Source of the DNA: an uncultured Bacteroidales bacterium
Lineage (GTDB): Bacteria > Bacteroidota > Bacteroidia > Bacteroidales > Bacteroidaceae
Direction of reading: 5' to 3'
Assembly: GCA_902779315.1 (NCBI GenBank)
Contig: CACZBC010000043.1
Location: 1-35,354 of the forward strand
Length of the DNA: 35,354 bases
Position 1 is the stretch's first letter. Each line of letters begins with the position of its first letter. The position numbers and the translations under genes were made by a program. Below, piece by piece: positions 1-8,235 of this stretch. The notes beneath the pieces are model-generated. The model made no database searches, was not told the origin of the DNA, and saw nothing but the letters and a program-made list of their open reading frames with translations.

Positions 1-1
1 A

Positions 2-2461
2 TGCGCCTACAACTATGGTGCCTTCATCTATGCCAATGGCAACTACAACTACTACCACACACCATATACCGACTTGCTGACGGAGGAGGAGAAGGACACG
101 AACCCCAGCTACTATGGCGAGCGCTATGACGCAGATGGCAACTTGATGGGCTGGGGCCCCAACAGCTGGACCTCGCTCTGCTATGCTTTTGGCATGGGAC
201 ACTTCGAGAATCGCATTCTGGTGAATGTGACGGAAGGCGAACTGAAGCTGGGAGTGATGAACCTGGGTACCTACAACAAAAACAACGATACGTTCCTGAG
301 CAATACGCGCCTTTTCTATCATGGCAGCATCGACCAGGCTGGCGATATTCTTTCCTCCCAACTTGAGAATATGGTAGAGATAGCATCTCACATTCTTACA
401 GATTATTTCCCCGACAATAGCGACTATTATGCTGCTCCCAACTTCTCCGAAACTCTCAGGGCTGAACTCAATGAAGAAGTGACTCAGGCTGCCCAGGTGA
501 CAGCAGGCCAGCAGACCTATGACTTAATATGCCGCATGAGCCAGACATTCATGGACATCTACAAGACAAAGGATGCTTACATAAAGATGATGGCTGCAGT
601 CGAACTTGTTTACGATGCCGTTTGCAATATTGGAACTTATGAGGATATAGTAAACTTTGAGGACGCATATTATACACTAGTCAATGATGCATTCCTGGAA
701 GGAACCTTCTCTGCAGACGAGGCAAACAAGATAACTGACGAGTTGCTCCAAAGCAGTTACTATCTTCAGACCTATGGCGAGGAACCGGAACTGGTGGAAG
801 GCGAGTATGTGTGCTCTACTCCCTACCATTTGGTATGGATTTCGGATCAGGTGAACAGCGGCAGGAACAGAGGCCTCCACTTCGCACTGGCTAATGACAT
901 TGACATGAGCGAGATAGTCAACTTCAGCCCTATCGGAACATACATTGATGGTGGCAAGCAGAACACGTTCAACGGACAGTTCGATGGCCGCTGTCATGTT
1001 ATCCGCAATCTGAACATCGCCGTGGGGGATGCCACCGAAACGGGCTTCTTCAGCCGTGCCATCAACAGCACCATCAAGAACGTAGGTATCGTCAATGCCA
1101 ATATCATTAACGAAGGCGGAGCACGCGCTGGTGTCTTGGGCGGCGAACTGCATCTGTCTACTGTCAGAAACTGCTTTACTGCAGGCGAACTGAATGTGGA
1201 CACCAGCAACGAACAGTGCACTGGCTTTGCCGGTGAAACGGCCAGCTCGAGCGTCATTAACTGCTACACTACTCACCAGCTGCTGACCAATCAGGGTAGC
1301 CTGGAGAACTCCTTCTCTGCTGCCGATGGGTTGGATGCTGTCAGTGGCGAACTCTGCTACAACCTGAACGCAGGCTCGTTAACACCTGTCTATTATCAGA
1401 CTCTCGGAGAGGATGCATTCCCCGTGCTCGACAACACACATAGCATGGTCTACCTGGTGGGCGAACAGGCATGCGACGGCACTCCACTCGGCGACATCTC
1501 GTACACTAATGATGCTTCGGAATCTCGTCGTCAGCCTCATGAGTACGACGAGGATGGCTATTGTGCGAATTGCGGCGCGGACAAGGGAGAGAGCTTTGCC
1601 GACGAAAAGGGTGTCTATCACCTTACCTGCAATTATGGTCTCAGATGGTTCTCGAACCTTGTTAACAGCGGTAAGACGCAGGCTATGGCTGTCCTGGACG
1701 TTGATGTCGACATGACCGACGTCGTGATGCAACCCATCGGACGCTACTCCGATGACCACGAATTCGACGGAACCAACCGCACGTTCTATGGCAGCTTCGA
1801 CGGACAGGGACATGAAATCAGAAACCTCAACATCGTCATCGAGGACCGTCAGGAAGGCGGCCTCTTCGGTCGTGCTGCCGGAAGTGCGCAGATAAAGAAC
1901 TTCGGCATGGTCAATCCCACGGTTATCAATACCCACGCCAGGGGCTGCCGCTTGGGAGCTGTCTGTGGCGAGCTGAACGGAGCCACCATCAGCAATGTTT
2001 ATATCGTAGGCGACATCACCCTGCAGACAACCAATGTGCAGCTTTGCAGTTTTGCAGGCGAGGCGGCTCAGGGTAAGATAGAGAATTGCTATGCTCTGAG
2101 CGACCTGAGACTGAGCAATCTGGGCGCACACACCAACTGCTATTCCGGCGACGAGGCAAGGGAAATGGCTCCGACCGGCGAACTCTGCTACAAACTTAAC
2201 AATGGTGATACCGAGGCTCCTGTCTGGCGTCAGACTCTGAACGAAGACGGCTATCCTGTGCTTCGCGAAGACCATAAGATTGTTTACCTGGATAAAGGCT
2301 CCTACACTAATGATAATGAAGATGCTATCGAAACAGTTGAACAGACCTGGGCGGGCATTAAGGGTATATACACCATAACAGGTATGAAGGTTCTGGATGA
2401 GCCTCAGAACCTGAAGAGGGGCCTTTACATCATCGATGGCCGAAAGGTATTTATCCGATAA
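2..2461 (+). CDS. Large secreted GLUG-repeat surface protein, 5'-truncated by window edge
   Basis: The reading frame is open to the left edge (it begins CAYNYGAFIYANG), so the start lies outside the window. Numbering from the ATG at position 74, two homologous blocks of about 220 residues lie at roughly 244-460 and 512-738. Each begins with a W-[IF]-S-x-x-V-N-S-G segment, continues with a GLUG-type beta-helix stretch (FNGQFDGRCHVIRNLNI and FYGSFDGQGHEIRNLNI) and ends with a G-E-L-C-Y-x-L-N motif. A short Cys pair (GYCANCGA) links the blocks, an arrangement common in GLUG adhesin-like proteins. The C-terminus (GIYTITGMKV, then GLYIIDGRKVFIR) resembles a T9SS type A sorting tail, so surface export is likely. 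The first 240 residues are not recognised. Ligand and function are unknown. The next gene starts 30 nt downstream on the same strand. Confidence 0.8.
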   Translation, partial: CAYNYGAFIYANGNYNYYHTPYTDLLTEEEKDTNPSYYGERYDADGNLMGWGPNSWTSLCYAFGMGHFENRILVNVTEGELKLGVMNLGTYNKNNDTFLSNTRLFYHGSIDQAGDILSSQLENMVEIASHILTDYFPDNSDYYAAPNFSETLRAELNEEVTQAAQVTAGQQTYDLICRMSQTFMDIYKTKDAYIKMMAAVELVYDAVCNIGTYEDIVNFEDAYYTLVNDAFLEGTFSADEANKITDELLQSSYYLQTYGEEPELVEGEYVCSTPYHLVWISDQVNSGRNRGLHFALANDIDMSEIVNFSPIGTYIDGGKQNTFNGQFDGRCHVIRNLNIAVGDATETGFFSRAINSTIKNVGIVNANIINEGGARAGVLGGELHLSTVRNCFTAGELNVDTSNEQCTGFAGETASSSVINCYTTHQLLTNQGSLENSFSAADGLDAVSGELCYNLNAGSLTPVYYQTLGEDAFPVLDNTHSMVYLVGEQACDGTPLGDISYTNDASESRRQPHEYDEDGYCANCGADKGESFADEKGVYHLTCNYGLRWFSNLVNSGKTQAMAVLDVDVDMTDVVMQPIGRYSDDHEFDGTNRTFYGSFDGQGHEIRNLNIVIEDRQEGGLFGRAAGSAQIKNFGMVNPTVINTHARGCRLGAVCGELNGATISNVYIVGDITLQTTNVQLCSFAGEAAQGKIENCYALSDLRLSNLGAHTNCYSGDEAREMAPTGELCYKLNNGDTEAPVWRQTLNEDGYPVLREDHKIVYLDKGSYTNDNEDAIETVEQTWAGIKGIYTITGMKVLDEPQNLKRGLYIIDGRKVFIR

Positions 2462-2491
2462 GGGAAGTCTCTAAACGAAAGAACCAGAAAT

Positions 2492-3901
2492 ATGAAAATA
2501 GGACTGATGGGAATAGGCCTGAAAACGTATTGGACACAGTACGAGGGCCTATTCCCTAGGCTTTGCGCTTACTCCGACAAGATACATAGCCGGATGGTGG
2601 CGATGGGTGGAGACGTGGTCAACGTCGGTTTCGTGGATTGTCCGGAACGGGCGATGCAAGCGGTCGAAGAGTTCAATCATGAACGGATAGGATTGCTCTG
2701 TGTGTATGTCTCCACCTACGCCCTTTCCTCCACGGTGCTGCCAGTGGCACAGGCAGCGCATTGCCCTGTGCTGCTGCTCAACGTGCAACCCACTTCCGCC
2801 ATCGACTACGGGCGCATCAATGCGATGGGCGACAGAGCGTTGATGACAGCCGAATGGCTGGCTAACTGTCAAGCATGTACCGTCCCAGAGCTGGCTTCTG
2901 TCCTTGCAAGGGCAGGCATACAGTACGATATTCTGACGGGCCATTTGCACGATGAGCAGATGTGGAGGGAACTGGAGGAGTGGACCAGGGCGGCTGCGGT
3001 GGTAGATGGCTTGAGGCAGAACCGTATGGGACTGCTTGGGCATTACTATTGCGGCATGCTCGATGTCTATTCCGACCTTACCCGACTGTCTGCCACCTTT
3101 GGCACACACTTCGAAATAGTGGAGATGTGCAAGCTGAAGGTCTTGCGAGACCAAGTGACAGCCCAGGATGTGGAGAAGAAGCTCGAAGAGTTCCGACAGG
3201 CATTCTCCATCGATCCGCTCTGCCCGAAGGACGAGCTGAGGCATGCTGCCGTCACTGCCGTAGCCCTGGATCGTATGGTGGAGCAGTACCGGCTGGGCAG
3301 CGTGGCCTATTACTACGAAGGCACTCCCGCAAGCGACTACGAGAACATTATTACCACGTTGATTCCTGCTGGCACGTTGCTCACAGCTCGAGGCATTCCC
3401 ATGGCCGGCGAGTGTGAGGTGAAGAACGCGCATGCCATGAAGATAATGTCGTTGCTGGGTGCAGGCGGAAGCTTCTCAGAGCCTTATGCTATGGACTTCA
3501 ACGACGATGTAGTGCTGTGGGGACACGACGGCCCAGGGCATTGGAAGATGGCGCAGGATGGGGTGCGGCTGGTGCCTCTGTCCGTATTCCACGGCAAGCC
3601 TGGACGGGGCATCGGCATACAAATGAGTGTCCGCCAAGGACCAGCCACATTGCTTTCCGTCTGCGAAGGCAAGGATGGTGTCCATCTGCTCGTGGCCGAG
3701 GGCGAGAGCGTGGAGGGCGAGACGCTGCACATTGGCAACACCAATAGCCGCTACCGCTTCCCGCTGCATGTCAAGGAATTCATCGAGCGCTGGAGCAAAG
3801 GCGGTCCCAGCCATCATTGTGCCATTGGCGTGGGGCACGTGGCTTCGCGCATCGAGAAGGTGGCTGCCTTGCTCGGTATTCCTGTCATAAGGGTATGCTG
3901 A
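2492..3901 (+). CDS. L-arabinose/L-fucose isomerase superfamily protein
   Basis: A 469-residue cytosolic protein with no signal peptide. It resembles the AraA/FucI superfamily of metal-dependent aldose-ketose isomerases. The order and spacing of AraA metal ligands are kept: E307 in MAGECEVK, E330 in GGSFSEPY, H345 in VVLWGHDG and H442 in [10 protein letters not shown]. These line up with E306, E333, H350 and H450 of E. coli AraA from memory of that sequence. The remaining sequence is not close to classical AraA, so the sugar could be L-arabinose, L-fucose, L-rhamnose or a related deoxysugar. It lies 30 nt after the GLUG protein and 30 nt before a GH106-like hydrolase, so it may process the monosaccharide that hydrolase releases. 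That link is inference. The start is the first ATG in frame. Confidence 0.75.
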   Translation: MKIGLMGIGLKTYWTQYEGLFPRLCAYSDKIHSRMVAMGGDVVNVGFVDCPERAMQAVEEFNHERIGLLCVYVSTYALSSTVLPVAQAAHCPVLLLNVQPTSAIDYGRINAMGDRALMTAEWLANCQACTVPELASVLARAGIQYDILTGHLHDEQMWRELEEWTRAAAVVDGLRQNRMGLLGHYYCGMLDVYSDLTRLSATFGTHFEIVEMCKLKVLRDQVTAQDVEKKLEEFRQAFSIDPLCPKDELRHAAVTAVALDRMVEQYRLGSVAYYYEGTPASDYENIITTLIPAGTLLTARGIPMAGECEVKNAHAMKIMSLLGAGGSFSEPYAMDFNDDVVLWGHDGPGHWKMAQDGVRLVPLSVFHGKPGRGIGIQMSVRQGPATLLSVCEGKDGVHLLVAEGESVEGETLHIGNTNSRYRFPLHVKEFIERWSKGGPSHHCAIGVGHVASRIEKVAALLGIPVIRVC

Positions 3902-3931
3902 GAAATAATGAAATAATAAAATAATGAAAGA

Positions 3932-6900
3932 ATGAAGAAAGTATATTACGTGGCTGTTCTGCTGGCTTGCTGTCTGCAAATGTTTGGAGAAAAGCAGAAG
4001 TTCGAGATGCATCTTTCCCGGCTGCAAGGGCAGTTCCAAAATCCATCGGCAGAGTTCCGCACGGCACCCCTTTGGGTGTGGAACACCGATGTCACCACGA
4101 CCGACATTGACCGCATGCTTCTGGAACTGAAGGAGCAGGGCTTTGGCGGCGCATTGGTACATCCCCGCCCCGGACTCGTGACGGAATACCTGTCGCCCGA
4201 GTGGTTCAGCCTGTGGCGTTACGCTTTGCAAAAAGGCAAGGAACAGGGGTTGCTCATCAACATCTACGACGAGAATTCCTATCCCAGCGGCTTTGCCGGA
4301 GGTCATGTCCCCAATGAGATGCCCGAGTCGTACAACCAAGGGCAGTGTCTGCTGGGCGAACTATGCCATGTGGCTCCTCAGGCGGGCGATTGCTATCTGT
4401 GTGTCCTCCGAACAGGCGACGAGTTCGTGGATATCACCGACCGCCTTGCCGATTATCAAGGAAAGCAGGGCACCTACTACGTTTACCGCTTGGGATTCTA
4501 CGGCAGCAGCAGCTGGACGGCAGGCTTCCCGTATGTTGACCTGATGGCCAAGGGTGTGACAGAGAAGTTCATCGACGTTACCATGGGAGCCTACGAGCGA
4601 GCGCTGGGGAGCGAGCTGGGCAGGAGTGTCAGGCTGGTCTTCAGCGACGAGCCTAACATTGCCTCGCCCGACGGAAGACACTGCCGCTGGACTCCCGACC
4701 TGTTCGACACCTTCCAGCAGCTTTGGGGCTACGACCTGCGCCCCTGCTGGCCCTTGCTGGGCGAGGAGGCAGGTCCTTGGCAGAAGGTGAGGCACGACTA
4801 CAATGCTACGCTCCTGCATCTCTTCATCGAGCGATGGTGCAAGCCTTGGCACGATTATACCGAGCGTAAGAACATGCTCTGGACGGGACACTACTGGGAA
4901 CACAACTGGCCCGACCTCTCGCAGGGCCCCGACAATATGGCTATGTACGCATGGCACCAGATGCCGGGCATCGATATGCTCTTCAATCAGTACAACGACG
5001 AGGCGTGCCAGGCTCAATTCGGCAACGTGAGGAGCGTGAAAGAGCTCGCCAGCGTGGCCAACCAAATGGGCTACGTGCGGACACTAAGCGAGACCTATGG
5101 CGGCGGCGGATGGGACGAGACGTTCGCTGACTTCAAGCGGCTGGGCGACTGGGAGTGCGCCCTTGGCGTCAACTTCATGAACCAGCACCTCTGCCACATG
5201 ACCATCACCGGAGCCCGCAAGTACGACTACCCTCCTGTCTTTACCTCCGTCTCTCCCTGGTGGAAGGACTATGGGATACTGAACGACTATTTTGCCCGCC
5301 TCTCGCTGCTGCTCAGCCAAGGGCAGCAACTTAATGACTGGCTGATACTGGAGCCCACGACAAGCCTGTGGCTGCACTATTCGCAGGTGGCCGGAGGCGA
5401 ACCGCTCTGGCGCATCGCAAATGCCTTCCAGCAATTCGTGACACATCTGGAGAAAGCCCAGGTGGAATACGATCTGGGATGCGAGGACATCATCAAGCGG
5501 CATGGGCGCGTGGAGAAGAACCGCTTCTGCATCGGTCAGCGCAGCTACTCTACCGTTGTGCTCCCGCCAGAGATGGTCAATCTGGAAGGTTCTACCAAAG
5601 CGCTCCTGAGCCGGTTCGTGGCTGGTGGCGGAAGGGTGATTGCGATGTCATGTCCGACGAAAGTGGACGGCACGGATGACAGTACCGTGAGCGAGATGCT
5701 GCGCAGTGGCTCTCACGTGCTCATGCCAAGGGATATAGCCGACGTCATCAGCCTCTCGGGCAGCGAAGCACTCCTGAGCATCAAGTGCAGCGGCTCCCGC
5801 GACCTCTATCATCATCGCCGCAAGTACAAGGACGCAGAACTGCTCTTCCTTGCCAACTGTTCGCTGACGGACGATGCTGCCGTCGAGGTGACGTTGCCCG
5901 GCAGATATCTGTACGAGATGGATGCCTTTACCGGCGATATCAGACTTGTGAAGGAGGCTCCGGGGCAGCTCTCAACAGAGACCTGCATCGCCCCTGCCGG
6001 CAGCTGCATCTATGTGGCTTCGGCGCGTGCCATCTTCCCGCAAGCAGCAAAAGCCGAGGCAGCCAGCAAGCCCACCGGCACACTGATGCCTGCCGACGCA
6101 CTTCGCATCGTCCCCACGCACCCCAATGCCATGAACCTGGACTTCTGCCGCCTGACCATTGGAGGAAAGTCTTTGGGCACGATGTACACACAAAAGGCCA
6201 ACGGCACTTTGTGGCGGCACTTCGGGATGGCTGACCCGTGGGAAACAGCTGTGCAGTTCAAGCGCGAGATGCTGGAGCGCGACACATTCCATGCCGAACC
6301 GATAGACATCATCTACCCCTTCTTCATCGGGAAAGGCACGAGTTTGAAGGGCATGAATGCCATCATCGAGCGCCCCGATGTGTTCCATGTCCTTGTCAAT
6401 GGGAAGTCTGTCACGACCTATCGCCCGGACAGCCTGCTGGATGTGCGGATGGGGGTCTTCTGCCTCGACGAATATGTGCACGAAGGGGCAAACGACATCA
6501 CCTTGCACCTCGACACGATGCGGATAATGGCCGAGGTGGCACCTGTCATCCTCACGGGCAACTTCTGCCTGTCCGATGCCCTCTACAGCTTCAGCCTGTC
6601 GCCTGAACGGCAGCTGGAACTGGGCAGTTGGAAGAAGCAAGGTCGGCAGATGTACGCATGGGGCGTGGACTATCGTCATCGCTTCGAGATAAGCGACCTC
6701 TCGCGCCACTATCGCGTAGAGCTGGGCGCGTGGAGCGGCACGGTGGCAGAGGTATGGGTGAACGGCACGAAGGCGGCCATCATCCTGACCAGACAGACTC
6801 CCGACATTACAGCCCATCTGCACAAAGGCAGCAACGAGATTGCAGTCCGCATCATTGGGTCGCTGAAGAACCTCTATGGCCCGCATTACGTGAACAGCCG

Positions 6901-7009
6901 TGGCATCATGTCGCCTTGGATGTGGAATGGTGTGGAGAAGGAGCGTCCCGGAGCCGACTACGACCTGCTCGATTACGGTATGCAGCAGGACTTCAAACTT
7001 ATCTATTGA
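3932..7009 (+). CDS. GH106-like secreted glycoside hydrolase (putative alpha-L-rhamnosidase-type)
   Basis: A 1025-residue protein with an N-terminal signal peptide (MKKVYYVAVLLACCLQMFG; the LLAC site could also serve as a lipobox). The N-terminal TIM-barrel region carries GH106-type hallmarks: PLWVWNTDVT, then VHPRPGLVTEYLSPEWFSLW, then YDENSYPSG at 112-120. Candidate catalytic acids are E240 (FSDEPN), E323 (GHYWEHNWP) and E387 (LSETYG); I cannot assign them individually. The C-terminal ~150 residues look like a galactose-binding beta-sandwich (AEVWVNGTKAA, GSNEIAVRIIG). GH106 enzymes remove alpha-L-rhamnose from plant polysaccharides in the Bacteroides periplasm, but this broad family also holds members without a known substrate. 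It probably shares a transcript with the upstream isomerase. No SusC/SusD pair is in the window, so any parent polysaccharide locus would lie to the left. Confidence 0.75.
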   Translation: MKKVYYVAVLLACCLQMFGEKQKFEMHLSRLQGQFQNPSAEFRTAPLWVWNTDVTTTDIDRMLLELKEQGFGGALVHPRPGLVTEYLSPEWFSLWRYALQKGKEQGLLINIYDENSYPSGFAGGHVPNEMPESYNQGQCLLGELCHVAPQAGDCYLCVLRTGDEFVDITDRLADYQGKQGTYYVYRLGFYGSSSWTAGFPYVDLMAKGVTEKFIDVTMGAYERALGSELGRSVRLVFSDEPNIASPDGRHCRWTPDLFDTFQQLWGYDLRPCWPLLGEEAGPWQKVRHDYNATLLHLFIERWCKPWHDYTERKNMLWTGHYWEHNWPDLSQGPDNMAMYAWHQMPGIDMLFNQYNDEACQAQFGNVRSVKELASVANQMGYVRTLSETYGGGGWDETFADFKRLGDWECALGVNFMNQHLCHMTITGARKYDYPPVFTSVSPWWKDYGILNDYFARLSLLLSQGQQLNDWLILEPTTSLWLHYSQVAGGEPLWRIANAFQQFVTHLEKAQVEYDLGCEDIIKRHGRVEKNRFCIGQRSYSTVVLPPEMVNLEGSTKALLSRFVAGGGRVIAMSCPTKVDGTDDSTVSEMLRSGSHVLMPRDIADVISLSGSEALLSIKCSGSRDLYHHRRKYKDAELLFLANCSLTDDAAVEVTLPGRYLYEMDAFTGDIRLVKEAPGQLSTETCIAPAGSCIYVASARAIFPQAAKAEAASKPTGTLMPADALRIVPTHPNAMNLDFCRLTIGGKSLGTMYTQKANGTLWRHFGMADPWETAVQFKREMLERDTFHAEPIDIIYPFFIGKGTSLKGMNAIIERPDVFHVLVNGKSVTTYRPDSLLDVRMGVFCLDEYVHEGANDITLHLDTMRIMAEVAPVILTGNFCLSDALYSFSLSPERQLELGSWKKQGRQMYAWGVDYRHRFEISDLSRHYRVELGAWSGTVAEVWVNGTKAAIILTRQTPDITAHLHKGSNEIAVRIIGSLKNLYGPHYVNSRGIMSPWMWNGVEKERPGADYDLLDYGMQQDFKLIY

Positions 7010-7266
7010 GCTCGTCCTGCAAAGCATAAGCGTACGTCTGAATGTTACCGCTCTTATAATGTTGTCCGCTAAAGATGGCCTCGAGTTTGATGACATCTTG
7101 AACAACGAGGACGGATGCAGGAGCCAACAGTCTGCTGATAAGCAGACAACGACTTGGAATGACTTCCGCCATCACTACATTGGCATCAGCTTCGCATACC
7201 ATTTGGACACAAAGAAAAACGAATGAGGGAAATCTACATAGGAAAATTGTGAAAGAAATCAAAAAC

Positions 7267-7414
7267 ACTCATCACTCGTCAGGTTTGGGGGTTAACACAA
7301 AGAATCTCAACAACATAGAACATGACGAGTGCATGATGAGTCGTCATGCACTCGTCAGGGTATTACTTGTTTGGTTATCAAGACTTTAGGATAAGAATAT
7401 GATGAGTGATGAGT
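7267..7414. repeat. 148-bp nested inverted-repeat element (MITE-like)
   Basis: The outer ends are a perfect 11-bp inverted repeat: ACTCATCACTC at 7267-7277 and GAGTGATGAGT at 7404-7414. Inside is a perfect 14-bp stem, TGACGAGTGCATGA (7323-7336) and TCATGCACTCGTCA (7344-7357), with a 7-nt loop. CACTCGTCAGG also occurs as a direct repeat at 7273-7283 and 7349-7359. The element codes for nothing visible. It could be a small non-autonomous element, or a structured terminator for the two converging transcripts. No clear target-site duplication was seen. Confidence 0.5.
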
Positions 7415-7473
7415 AAAAGCAAAAAAAGCAAAAACTACCTACGATTTGATTCCAAACGACCCTCAGTTAAAAT

Positions 7474-7561
7474 GCAAACGTAACACGTTAAGTTGGTCAA
7501 CTTCACACGTGAAGTTTGCAAATTACACACGTGAAGTTTGGCAACGACACTGCAGTCGTTT
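7474..7561 (+). repeat. 22-bp-period degenerate direct-repeat array, locus A
   Basis: Core sequences begin at 7488 (TTAAGTTGG), 7510 (TGAAGTTTGC), 7532 (TGAAGTTTGG) and 7554 (AGTCGTTT), exactly 22 nt apart. The middle two are preceded by CACACG. A core in the opposite orientation (GCAAACGT, 7474-7481) sits just to the left. The array ends 4 nt from the stop codon of the Lrp gene. It belongs to the same family as the arrays near 14240, 20023 and 27615, but uses TGAAG in place of TGACG. Confidence 0.7.
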
Positions 7562-7564
7562 TTA

Positions 7565-8032
7565 TTAGCTCAACGGAAGCTGGTGCGAGTTCTTGACCTC
7601 GCCGAGGACGAAGAACGAGTTGAGTGAGCCGATGCAGTCGAGGTCGCCAAGAATTCTGAGCACGAATTCCTGGTAAGCCTTCATGTCTGAGACGTAGATT
7701 TTAAGCATGAAGTCGTAGTCTCCGCTGATGTTGTAGCACTCCACAATCTCAGGAATTTGCTGCACTGCCTCCATGATACGGTGCGCGTTCTCGTGGGAAT
7801 GTTGCTTCATCCGCAGGTTGCAAAAGGCGATGAAGCCTCGGTTAATCTTCTCCGCATCTAGCACAGCCATGTATTTTTTGATGTAACCTTCGCGTTCGAG
7901 GCGTTTCACGCGTTCGAATGTGGGAGTGGGAGAGAGGTGAATCTTCGCTGCTAACTCCTTGTTAGTCAATCTGGAATCGTCCTGCAAAAGGCTTAGAATT
8001 CGCAGATCTGTTTCGTCAAGAATGTTCGTCAT
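7565..8032 (-). CDS. Lrp/AsnC family transcriptional regulator
   Basis: A 155-residue protein. The chosen start is the ATG at 8032 (MTNILDETDLRILSLLQ), where Lrp homologs begin; an upstream in-frame ATG at 8068 would add 12 unlikely residues. An N-terminal helix-turn-helix (ELAAKIHLSPTPTFERVKRL) is followed by a C-terminal AsnC/RAM ligand-binding domain (IVECYNISGDYDFMLKIYV). The family binds amino acids or related metabolites and forms octamers or similar oligomers. The gene is divergent from metY-cysK across a 203-nt region, so it probably controls sulfur amino-acid synthesis as well as itself. The effector cannot be read from the sequence; methionine, cysteine or O-acetylhomoserine are plausible. 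Confidence 0.92.
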   Translation of the reverse strand: MTNILDETDLRILSLLQDDSRLTNKELAAKIHLSPTPTFERVKRLEREGYIKKYMAVLDAEKINRGFIAFCNLRMKQHSHENAHRIMEAVQQIPEIVECYNISGDYDFMLKIYVSDMKAYQEFVLRILGDLDCIGSLNSFFVLGEVKNSHQLPLS

Positions 8033-8106
8033 TTGAGTTAAAGAATCTTTTACCTGCAGAAGGGGCATTTCTTATCCTTTGTCAGGTGTTTTTATCTGTT
8101 ATGCGA

Positions 8107-8116
8107 TGCAAAGTTA
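8107..8116 (-). promoter_or_regulatory. -7 box of the Lrp-family gene promoter
   Basis: Read on the minus strand, the sequence is TAACTTTGCA, containing the Bacteroidota -7 box TAnnTTTG at 8116-8109. It lies 77 nt upstream of the regulator ATG. No good -33 TTTG was found at the usual spacing, so the promoter may be weak or need an activator. It forms a perfect 10-bp inverted repeat with the metY -7 box at 8168-8177. Confidence 0.55.
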
Positions 8117-8141
8117 GTAATTATTTCTAAATATTTCATTC

Positions 8142-8153
8142 TTCTTGGAAGAA
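8142..8153. promoter_or_regulatory. Candidate operator between the divergent lrp and metY promoters
   Basis: TTCTT-GG-AAGAA is a dyad that overlaps the probable metY -33 element (CTTG, 8144-8147). It sits midway between the two -7 boxes, where an Lrp-type protein could control both directions. This is inferred from symmetry and position only. Confidence 0.35.
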
Positions 8154-8175
8154 ATTTCATGTTGCCGTAACTTTG
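8144..8175 (+). promoter_or_regulatory. Promoter of metY-cysK
   Basis: The -7 box TAACTTTG is at 8168-8175, and a CTTG -33-like element ends at 8147, 20 nt upstream. The predicted transcript has a leader of roughly 55 nt before the metY ATG. No known riboswitch fold was recognised in that leader. Confidence 0.65.
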
Positions 8176-8235
8176 CACCGTCGAAAGGACATAAAAACGC
8201 ACGAAAAAAAACGTAACAATACATTATTTAATATT

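Larger units (their letters stand above)
7010..7564. other. Gene-free stretch between two convergent transcription units
   Basis: This 555-nt stretch lies between the GH106-like gene (+) and the Lrp gene (-). Its first ~250 nt have short open frames on both strands (for example a plus frame ending YIGISFAYHLDTKKNE), but I cannot tie any to a family. It also holds the nested inverted repeat at 7267-7414 and the 22-bp array at 7474-7561. No promoter with a convincing TAnnTTTG box was seen. Confidence 0.6.

Noticed and set aside
6999-7268. 89-residue minus-strand ORF after the GH106-like gene, and the overlapping plus frame ending YIGISFAYHLDTKKNE
   Set aside because: Neither matches a family I know, neither has a promoter, and both overlap the end of a real gene; a decayed gene cannot be excluded.
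8176-8235. SAM riboswitch in the metY leader
   Set aside because: The leader is short and A-rich, with no visible pseudoknot or stem set of a known SAM class.
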